This document shows positions 1 through 4,887 of a DNA stretch of 16,319 nucleotides, one piece after another (position 1 is the stretch's first letter; every line of letters begins with the position of its first letter). The translations under genes and the position numbers were made by a program. The notes beneath the pieces were generated by a model. That model did no database searches, was not told the origin of the DNA, and was given only the letters and a program-made list of their open reading frames with translations. The stretch is from Desulfuromonadaceae bacterium GWC2_58_13. Its GTDB lineage: Bacteria; Desulfobacterota; Desulfuromonadia; Desulfuromonadales; Trichloromonadaceae. The stretch is taken from the NCBI GenBank assembly GCA_001825565.1, contig MHXM01000177.1, forward strand, positions 1-16,319, given 5' to 3'.

Positions 1-176
1 TGCCATCCGGTCGCTTCAATAATGCATCCTTTTAAATCGAGGATGGCTGTTGCCATATGAGTTAAAAAATAAAAATCATCCATTATATCCTGTACTTCCT
101 GGATATTCACTATGGATTTAAGATCAATTTCGTGAATCTTAATATCATCTATTTTGCAGGTTGATTTTTCAGTCAT
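1..176 (-). CDS. PocR-domain sensor protein, N-terminal fragment
   Basis: The gene reads leftwards from ATG at 176 and leaves the window after 58 codons, so only the N-terminus is visible. An AGGAGGT Shine-Dalgarno lies 7 nt upstream of the ATG. The visible part contains ...IVNIQEVQDIMDDFYFLTH and ends ...LKGCIIEATGW. In family knowledge this pattern opens the PocR sensory domain, which is found at the N-terminus of many histidine kinases, diguanylate cyclases and transcription regulators. What output domain follows cannot be seen. Base composition is about 34% G+C by hand count, far below the GC-rich neighbours, which suggests recent acquisition. The domain call is recognition by eye, and a degenerate PAS-like domain is the main alternative. 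Confidence 0.7.
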   Translation of the reverse strand, partial: MTEKSTCKIDDIKIHEIDLKSIVNIQEVQDIMDDFYFLTHMATAILDLKGCIIEATGW

Positions 177-351
177 TCGACCAACCTCCTGCCAATAAAC
201 ACAACCCCACATTATTTTTTGCTAAGTATACTATGGATTTGATTCAATGCACGTGCTCCCCGTTTCCACTCCACACCTTCCCACACCTTCCACTGGGCAG
301 AGCACTCAGCGAGAGATTTCCCGGGAAAGTGCCGGAAAAATGACCAAGGCC

Positions 352-380
352 TTTACAACCCGCTTCGCGGTGACTATATT
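352..380 (+). promoter_or_regulatory. Sigma-70-like promoter for the lemA/TPM genes
   Basis: TTTACA at 352-357 and TATATT at 375-380 are separated by exactly 17 nt, each with five of six matches to the sigma-70 consensus. Transcription would start near 387, about 45 nt before the lemA ATG. The rest of the gap upstream (177-351) shows only an AT-rich stretch and a short direct repeat of CCACACCTTC around 270-290. No other gene is supported there. Confidence 0.6.
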
Positions 381-431
381 TTGAGTCGTTGAAATTTCAT
401 TCTTTGCCACTTTAAACAAGGAGTCGGTCCC

Positions 432-1022
432 ATGTTCAAACGTCTGTTCCTGCTTTTTATCGCCGCGACCATCGCCCTTCCCGCCCTATCCGGCTGCGGA
501 TACAACCAGATCCAGAAAAACGAGGAGGCGGTTTTTGCCGCCTGGGCCGACGTGGAGGCCACCTACCAGCGCCGCGCCGACCTGATCCCCAATCTGGTGG
601 AGGTGGTCAAGGCCTACGCTTCCCATGAAAGGGAAACCCTGCAAGCCATCACCGAAGCCCGCGCCAAGGTCGGCCAGGTGAACATCAGCGCCAAGGATCT
701 CGAGGACCCGGCCGCCATGCAGAAATTTCAGGCCGCCCAAGGCGAACTGTCCGGCGCCCTCTCCCGCCTGCTGGTGGTGGCGGAACGCTATCCCGACCTG
801 AAGGCCAACCAGAATTTCCTCGACTTGCAGCATCAGCTCGAAGGGACGGAAAACCGCATCAATGTGGCCCGCCAGCGCTTCAACGAGTCGGTGCAGGTTT
901 TCAACACCTCGATCCGCACCTTCCCCAACAGCCTGACCAACAACTGGCTGCTCAAACTGGAACGCAAAGAGCCGTTCAAGGCCGACGCCGGCGCCGAAGT
1001 CGCACCCAAAGTGACGTTCTAA
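432..1022 (+). CDS. lemA: LemA family lipoprotein
   Basis: This is a 196-aa protein of the LemA family, which are mostly helical membrane-anchored proteins of uncertain biochemical role. It starts with a lipoprotein signal peptide: positive MFKR, a hydrophobic run, and a lipobox LSGC with Cys22 as the predicted lipidated residue. The mature part carries the family hallmarks: the YNQIQKNEEAVFAAWADVE segment, the YQRRADLIPNLVEVVKAYASHE motif at about residues 45-65, and the ENRINVARQRFNESVQVFN motif near 137-155. Length is typical. AAGGAG at 418-423 sits 8 nt before the ATG. It is followed after 3 nt by a TPM-domain gene, an arrangement commonly seen for LemA (lemA-ygcG-like pairs), so the two are probably co-transcribed and act together at the envelope. 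The molecular function is not established. Confidence 0.92.
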   Translation: MFKRLFLLFIAATIALPALSGCGYNQIQKNEEAVFAAWADVEATYQRRADLIPNLVEVVKAYASHERETLQAITEARAKVGQVNISAKDLEDPAAMQKFQAAQGELSGALSRLLVVAERYPDLKANQNFLDLQHQLEGTENRINVARQRFNESVQVFNTSIRTFPNSLTNNWLLKLERKEPFKADAGAEVAPKVTF

Positions 1023-1025
1023 GCG

Positions 1026-1745
1026 ATGGCCCGGCTGCGCAATATTTTTCTGTCGGCGGCGGTGCTGCTGTTGCCGCTTTCCGCCGCCGCTCTCGACGTC
1101 CCGAAAGCCACCGGCTACGTCAACGACCAGGCCGGCCTGCTCTCCTCCGCCACCCGGCTCAAGGTCGAACATTTTCTTGAAGGATTCGAGAAAAGCGACT
1201 CGACCCAGCTCGCGGTGCTGACCATCCCCTCTCTCGAAGGGGAATCGCTGGAGGATTATGCCATCAGGGCTGCCGAGCAGTGGGGCATTGGCCAGAAGGG
1301 CAAGGACAACGGCGCCCTGCTGCTGATCGCCAAGGCCGAACGCAAGGTGCGCATCGAGGTCGGCTACGGCCTCGAAGGGCGCCTCACCGATTTGCTGTCC
1401 GGACGAATCATCGACTACGAGATCACTCCCCGGTTCAAACAGGGGGATTTCGACGGCGGCGTGGTCGCCGGGGTGACGGCCATGGCCGAGGCGGTGCGCG
1501 GCGAATATCAGGGAACCGGCCGCACCGGCGGCAAAAAGGAACGCAGCCCCTGGGGAATGCTCGCCCTGCTGCTGTTTCTCGGCCCCGGCCTGATGCTGCT
1601 CGGAGGTGGCGCGCGGAGTGGCCATCGCCGGCACGGCGGCTTCTGGATCGGCGGCCCGCCCTTCGGCGGCAGAGGTGGCGGCGGTGGTTTTGGTGGTTTC
1701 GGTGGCGGCGGTTTCGGCGGGGGTGGATCATCGGGAAGCTGGTGA
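1026..1745 (+). CDS. TPM domain (YgcG-like) exported membrane protein
   Basis: The protein has 239 aa. An N-terminal signal peptide (about residues 1-22, ending SAAA) precedes a TPM domain (TLP18.3/Psb32/MOLO-1 fold, about residues 28-160) with the typical motifs VNDQAGLLSS, QLAVLTIPSLEGESLEDYA, GKDNGALLLIAKAERKVRIEVGYGLEG and a late GDFDGGVVAGV. One transmembrane helix follows (about 176-195). The tail is very Gly-rich and ends GGGGSSGSW, which is characteristic of this YgcG-like class. So the TPM domain is predicted to be outside the cytoplasmic membrane with the Gly-rich tail on the other side. It begins 3 nt after lemA. Its start lacks a strong Shine-Dalgarno, fitting translational coupling. 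Known TPM domains have been linked to photosystem repair and acid phosphatase activity, but the role here is unknown. Confidence 0.9.
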   Translation: MARLRNIFLSAAVLLLPLSAAALDVPKATGYVNDQAGLLSSATRLKVEHFLEGFEKSDSTQLAVLTIPSLEGESLEDYAIRAAEQWGIGQKGKDNGALLLIAKAERKVRIEVGYGLEGRLTDLLSGRIIDYEITPRFKQGDFDGGVVAGVTAMAEAVRGEYQGTGRTGGKKERSPWGMLALLLFLGPGLMLLGGGARSGHRRHGGFWIGGPPFGGRGGGGGFGGFGGGGFGGGGSSGSW

Positions 1746-1749
1746 ATTC

Positions 1750-1806
1750 GTAGGGGCGATCCTTGTGATCGCCCTTGTTCCGGGCGAATACAAGATTCGC
1801 CCCTAC
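1750..1806 (+). repeat. Paired-hairpin palindromic intergenic repeat
   Basis: The element starts GTAGGGGCGA (1750-1759) and ends with the exact inverse TCGCCCCTAC (1797-1806). Each half also folds by itself: GGGCGATC/GATCGCCC (1754-1761 with 1767-1774, loop CTTGT), and GGGCGAAT/ATTCGCCC (1782-1789 with 1795-1802, loop ACAAG). The two loops are reverse complements, so the 57 bp can form either two hairpins or one long imperfect stem. It lies between two TPM genes of one apparent operon, so it will be transcribed and may act as an mRNA processing or stability element. It looks like a REP/MITE-type dispersed repeat, which is inference because only one full copy is in the window. Confidence 0.8.
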
Positions 1807-1848
1807 CATTGAAAATATCATCCAACCTGAGCAACCAAAGGTTTTCCT

Positions 1849-2484
1849 ATGCCCAGACTGACAGCAAAAACTTTGTTCACCGAAGCTGAAAGGCAACGCA
1901 TCGAGGCCGCCGTGCGGACGGTGGAGGCACGCACCAGCGGCGAAATCGTGCCGATGGTGGTGGACGAATCCTACGACTACCCCCGGGCCGAGATCATCGG
2001 TTCCGGCTTTTTCTCTCTGGCGACCGCGGTCTTCGCCAGTTGGGCCTTCGGCCACTCTTCGGTGTGGATTTTTCTGCCCCTGTTCCTGCTCCTCTACTTT
2101 CCTTTCAAGTTCCTGATCCGGTCCCTGCCCAACCTCAAGCGCCGCCTGATCCACCCGGATGAAATCTCCGCCGAGGTCGAGGAAAAAGCCATGGTCTCAT
2201 TCATCGAGCAGGGATTGCACCACACCCGCGACAAGACCGGCATCCTGATTCTCATCTCCCTCTTCGAACACCGGGTCTTCGTACTCGCCGACCAGGGGAT
2301 CAACGACCGGGTGACGAAAGCGACCTGGGACGAAATCGTCCGCATGGTCACCGAAGGCATCCGTTCGGGGCGGACCGCCGATGCTCTCTGTGCCGCCGTC
2401 GCCCGCTGCGGCGAGTTGCTCGAACAGCACTTTCCGGTCAAAAAAGGCGATACCGACGAACTGCCCAATCTGATCGTGGGTTGA
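1849..2484 (+). CDS. TPM domain membrane protein
   Basis: This is a second TPM-domain protein (211 aa), of a different subtype from the one upstream. It has no signal peptide. A short cytoplasmic N-terminus containing ARTSGEIVPMVVDESYDYPRAE (the first half of a TPM domain) leads into two hydrophobic segments (about residues 49-66 and 70-88). The rest of the TPM fold follows, with GLHHTRDKTGILILISLFEHRVFVLADQGIND and WDEIVRMVTEGIRSGR near residues 123-185. Insertion of membrane helices inside the TPM domain is usual for this subtype. Only a weak AAAGG precedes the ATG. It probably belongs to the lemA transcription unit although 103 nt, including the palindromic repeat, separate it from the previous gene. 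Function unknown, probably envelope-associated. Confidence 0.85.
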   Translation: MPRLTAKTLFTEAERQRIEAAVRTVEARTSGEIVPMVVDESYDYPRAEIIGSGFFSLATAVFASWAFGHSSVWIFLPLFLLLYFPFKFLIRSLPNLKRRLIHPDEISAEVEEKAMVSFIEQGLHHTRDKTGILILISLFEHRVFVLADQGINDRVTKATWDEIVRMVTEGIRSGRTADALCAAVARCGELLEQHFPVKKGDTDELPNLIVG

Positions 2485-2512
2485 TTTACCCCGGCGGTCG
2501 ATATGGTATCCT
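2485..2512 (+). promoter_or_regulatory. Possible promoter for msrB
   Basis: TTTACC (2485-2490) and TATCCT (2507-2512) are separated by 16 nt, with four of six matches each. The start point would fall near 2519, about 30 nt before the msrB ATG. It is a moderate match only, and read-through from the TPM gene is equally possible. Confidence 0.35.
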
Positions 2513-2550
2513 GTTGCTAAAGGATAGTTCTTTCGAACCGGAGGTTAATC

Positions 2551-3057
2551 ATGCGCCCACTGATCACAAATCTGATGTTGACCCTGCTGGTATTATCGGG
2601 GGTTTCGGCATCGGCGGAAACCTTTCAGGTTTATTCGGCAGCCAAGGGAGCTTACGTCATGACGGAAAAAATCAGCAAAACCGACGCGGAGTGGCGAGCC
2701 CAGCTCACCCCGGAGCAATACCATGTCACCCGCGAGGCCGGGACCGAAAAAGCCTACTCGGGCCCCTTGTGGAACAACCATGAACACGGGACTTATCAAT
2801 GCGTCTGCTGTGGCCTCGACCTTTTTCGTTCCGAAGACAAGTACGAATCGGGAACCGGATGGCCCAGCTTCACCGCGCCGATTTCCACCCTGAATGTCGC
2901 CACCGCTCCGGACAACTCGCTGTTCATGCGCCGCACCGAAGTGCTCTGCGCCCGCTGCGCCGCTCACCTCGGCCATGTCTTTAACGATGGCCCGGCCCCG
3001 GCCGGACAACGCTATTGCATGAACTCGGCGGCGCTCCGTTTCACCCCTGCCGAGTGA
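2551..3057 (+). CDS. msrB: Peptide-methionine (R)-S-oxide reductase, exported
   Basis: MsrB reduces methionine-R-sulfoxide in damaged proteins using a catalytic cysteine. The 168-aa product has a hydrophobic N-terminal signal peptide (about residues 1-22, ending SASA), so the enzyme is probably periplasmic or membrane-attached. Family marks are all present: EWRAQLTPEQYHVTREAGTE, the two zinc-binding CxxC pairs (Cys84/Cys87 and Cys133/Cys136), GTGWPSF, HLGHVFNDGP, and the catalytic Cys156 in RYCMNSAALRF. GGAGG lies 7 nt before the ATG. It stands alone between the TPM genes and the peptide locus. A periplasmic MsrB needs a membrane electron supply; no partner such as MsrQ or a CcdA-like protein is in the window. 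Confidence 0.95.
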   Translation: MRPLITNLMLTLLVLSGVSASAETFQVYSAAKGAYVMTEKISKTDAEWRAQLTPEQYHVTREAGTEKAYSGPLWNNHEHGTYQCVCCGLDLFRSEDKYESGTGWPSFTAPISTLNVATAPDNSLFMRRTEVLCARCAAHLGHVFNDGPAPAGQRYCMNSAALRFTPAE

Positions 3058-3071
3058 GGTCGAATTAGCGT

Positions 3072-3099
3072 TTGACAAGGAGGATTTTGCGGCTAAACT
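3072..3099 (+). promoter_or_regulatory. Promoter of the small-peptide/radical SAM locus
   Basis: A perfect TTGACA (3072-3077) is followed after 16 nt by TAAACT (3094-3099). The predicted start is near 3106, some 35 nt before the ATG of the 21-residue peptide. An AAGGAGG within the spacer looks like a ribosome-binding site but no good start codon follows it. Confidence 0.6.
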
Positions 3100-3139
3100 T
3101 ACCGTTCAATGCAAACTCCCCTGCCATAAGGAGACGCCG

Positions 3140-3205
3140 ATGCAAATAAGAAAGGTAAAGCGCGAGGCCAACGGCCTGTGCAAATGCAGCAAATCCTGCC
3201 AGTAA
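3140..3205 (+). CDS. Small Cys-rich peptide, putative radical SAM substrate (RiPP precursor)
   Basis: A 21-codon ORF starts at ATG 3140 with AAGGAG 6 nt upstream (AAGGAGACGCCGATG) and stops with TAA at 3203-3205. The N-terminal half is basic (MQIRKVKRE). The C-terminal half is ANGLCKCSKSCQ, with three cysteines in a CxCxxxC pattern (residues 14, 16 and 20). The ORF has its own near-consensus promoter, a good ribosome-binding site, and a strong terminator just 18 nt after the stop, so the unit is built like a real gene. Downstream lies a radical SAM/SPASM enzyme with a PqqD/RRE-like front end. I infer a leader (basic part) and core (Cys-rich part) of a modified peptide, perhaps with thioether links at the cysteines. 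A metal-binding micro-protein or a leader peptide controlling the downstream genes is the alternative. I do not recognise the sequence itself with certainty. Confidence 0.65.
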   Translation: MQIRKVKREANGLCKCSKSCQ

Positions 3206-3223
3206 CCATGACCTGAAACTACC

Positions 3224-3256
3224 GAGCCGACAGCTAACCGTCGGCTCCATTTTTCT
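3224..3256 (+). terminator. Factor-independent terminator/attenuator after the small peptide
   Basis: GAGCCGAC (3224-3231) pairs perfectly with GTCGGCTC (3240-3247) across an 8-nt loop. CATTTTTCT follows, giving a five-T run (3250-3254). It lies after the peptide stop codon and before the 121-aa gene, which has no obvious promoter of its own. Partial read-through would give much peptide mRNA and little enzyme mRNA, a design known from bacteriocin and other RiPP precursor genes. Confidence 0.8.
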
Positions 3257-3264
3257 CGGACGAC

Positions 3265-3630
3265 ATGGCCATGACCAAAACTGATTTTGAGGATGATATC
3301 TGCCGCTATTTCTGCGCCTATTATCGGGCCGGCGACAAGGAAAAACAGGCCTGCCAGGGCGCGCTGGTGTTGGCCAGACTGGTCCGTCGGGGGCGCCTCG
3401 CCACCCAGGAGTTTCCCCGTGGCGCCTTCATGATTCCTCCCGCAAAGCACGATCCCCTGCTCGATGACGCCGTTTGCGCCGACTGCCCGTTTCGCGCCGC
3501 CGACTGCGATTTCCAGGCCGTGCCGTCGAGACCCGACAGTTCCCCCTGCGGCGGATATCGACTGCTCGCCTTACTGAGGCAACGTCACTTTCTCGCCGCC
3601 GACGACCTTCTTGCCGCCGCCCATGGCTGA
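3265..3630 (+). CDS. Cys-rich protein of unknown function, linked to radical SAM enzyme
   Basis: I do not recognise a family for this 121-aa protein. It has seven cysteines: Cys13, Cys17 and Cys30 in the N-terminal part (ICRYFCAYYRAGDKEKQAC), and Cys71, Cys74, Cys81 and Cys95 in a second cluster (CADCPFRAADCDF ... PCGGY). The C71-x2-C74-x6-C81-x13-C95 spacing resembles a zinc or iron-sulfur site. There is no signal peptide or membrane segment, so it should be cytoplasmic. ATG 3265 is used; ATG 3271 is an alternative, and neither has a strong Shine-Dalgarno. It overlaps the radical SAM gene by 8 nt, so the two are almost certainly co-translated. A role as electron-transfer, metal-carrier or substrate-binding partner of that enzyme is inference from this coupling. 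Confidence 0.75.
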   Translation: MAMTKTDFEDDICRYFCAYYRAGDKEKQACQGALVLARLVRRGRLATQEFPRGAFMIPPAKHDPLLDDAVCADCPFRAADCDFQAVPSRPDSSPCGGYRLLALLRQRHFLAADDLLAAAHG

Positions 3631-4798
3631 ACCGGCCTGGACCGACGGATATCTGCGTCTGTCCCCACAGGCCGCCCTCAAACTTCTCGAACAGACCTTC
3701 ATCTACCACCGGGGCCGCGACGAGCTGTACGAGCTCGACGACGCGGCCCTTGCTTTTCTGTCCCGCTGCGACGGTTCCCGACTGGGGCATGACCTGACCG
3801 ACGACGATGAATTCGTCCGGTTCTGCCTGGCCGAAGAACTTCTCCAAACGCTTTCCCACCCCATGCCAACCCCCGTACCCATCAGTAAAAGTCCCACTCC
3901 CTCGCTACGCTACCTTGAGCTGCAACTGCTGCACGACTGCAACCTGCGCTGCCGCCACTGCTACCTCGGCCCCCCGAACCCGACCCGCCTCAGTCTGCCG
4001 GAGGCCCTGTCCATCAGCGCTGAATTCGCCGACAAAGGCGGTCTCAAGCTGATGATTTCCGGGGGCGAACCCCTGCTCTACCCTGAATTGCAGTCGTTTA
4101 TCGAACAGACCAGGGATTTGCCGGTCCGCCGGGTGCTGATCAGCAACGGCACCCTGCTTGACGAGGAAAACTGCGCCTGGCTGACCGTCGACGAAATTCA
4201 GGTCAGCCTCGACGGTTGGCGGGAGGGACACGATCTGCTACGGGGAGAGGGCAACTTCGATCTCTCCGTCGACGGCATTTTCGCGGCGCGCCACGCGGGC
4301 ATCCCCGTGTCGCTGGCCACCGTGATCCATCGGGGAAACCTGCGGGAATTCGACCGGATGAAACGCTTTGCGGAAGAAATCGGCGCCATTTCCTGGGGGA
4401 TCGATGTCCTCTGCGACGCCGGCAACCTGACCCGTAACCGCAGCCTGAACATTCCCTACGAACAAGCGGCGCCCCTGTTCGACTTCAGCTACGGAGGCGG
4501 TTACCACGGCCCGTCCGAGGGCTTCGCCTGCGGCCGCCACCTGCTGACCGTCCTCCCCGACGGCAAGGCGGTCAAATGCGGCTTCTATCGGGATGCCCCC
4601 CTGGGGGACGCCCGGGATGGTCTGCTCGACTGCTGGCTCCGGCTGGAGCACATTCCCCTTTCCTCCCTCGAATGCCACAGCTGCCCCGTCCTTGCCCAAT
4701 GCGGCGGCGGCTGCCGCTTCCGGGCCCACCATCCCCTCGCCCCCGACCTCGCCATGTGCGCCCGCCACGGGATCGATTTGACCAAACACCACGGATAA
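3623..4798 (+). CDS. Radical SAM/SPASM peptide maturase with PqqD/RRE-like N-terminus
   Basis: Radical SAM enzymes cleave S-adenosylmethionine at a [4Fe-4S] cluster to start radical chemistry. SPASM members mostly modify ribosomal peptides. In this 391-aa protein residues 10-78 look like a PqqD-type RiPP recognition element (FIYHRGRDELYELDDAALAFL). The radical SAM core follows, with CNLRCRHC (Cys106, Cys110, Cys113), GGEP at 147-150 and ISNGT at 173-177. The C-terminal SPASM domain holds Cys303, Cys319, Cys337, Cys351, Cys354, Cys360, Cys364 and Cys379, enough for two auxiliary clusters. ATG 3623 overlaps the end of the preceding gene by 8 nt; TTG 3611 is an alternative start. The likely substrate is the 21-residue Cys-rich peptide upstream. 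NCBI uses the name 'geopeptide radical SAM maturase' for a Geobacter-type family, and membership is plausible but untested here. Confidence 0.88.
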   Translation: MAEPAWTDGYLRLSPQAALKLLEQTFIYHRGRDELYELDDAALAFLSRCDGSRLGHDLTDDDEFVRFCLAEELLQTLSHPMPTPVPISKSPTPSLRYLELQLLHDCNLRCRHCYLGPPNPTRLSLPEALSISAEFADKGGLKLMISGGEPLLYPELQSFIEQTRDLPVRRVLISNGTLLDEENCAWLTVDEIQVSLDGWREGHDLLRGEGNFDLSVDGIFAARHAGIPVSLATVIHRGNLREFDRMKRFAEEIGAISWGIDVLCDAGNLTRNRSLNIPYEQAAPLFDFSYGGGYHGPSEGFACGRHLLTVLPDGKAVKCGFYRDAPLGDARDGLLDCWLRLEHIPLSSLECHSCPVLAQCGGGCRFRAHHPLAPDLAMCARHGIDLTKHHG

Positions 4799-4887
4799 AT
4801 ATTCAGCAATCCCTTCGAAGACTTTTTTTCTGCCGATAAATCCGCTATGGTGTTTTCGTTTGCACTCCCGCACCGAAATGGACCCGG

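Noticed and set aside
161..343. Plus-strand 60-codon ORF in the gap before lemA
   Set aside because: No ribosome-binding site, overlaps the PocR gene start on the other strand, and has no recognisable features.
486..1634. Long minus-strand ORF (382 codons) opposite lemA and the first TPM gene
   Set aside because: Low-complexity Gly/Ala/Gln-rich translation with no recognisable domain, fully antisense to two clear genes; a product of high G+C.
3078..3143. Possible leader peptide from a TTG after AAGGAGG inside the promoter spacer
   Set aside because: The spacing to the TTG is very short, it would need transcription from further upstream, and its sequence is unremarkable; the TTGACA promoter reading explains the region better.
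3065..3250. Minus-strand 61-codon ORF with a hydrophobic stretch opposite the small peptide
   Set aside because: Antisense to a unit with promoter, ribosome-binding site and terminator; it starts within the terminator hairpin and has no Shine-Dalgarno of note.
4799..4887. TTCGAA next to a seven-T run as a terminator for the radical SAM gene
   Set aside because: The stem is only a 6-bp palindrome without a loop, so it cannot form a usable terminator hairpin.
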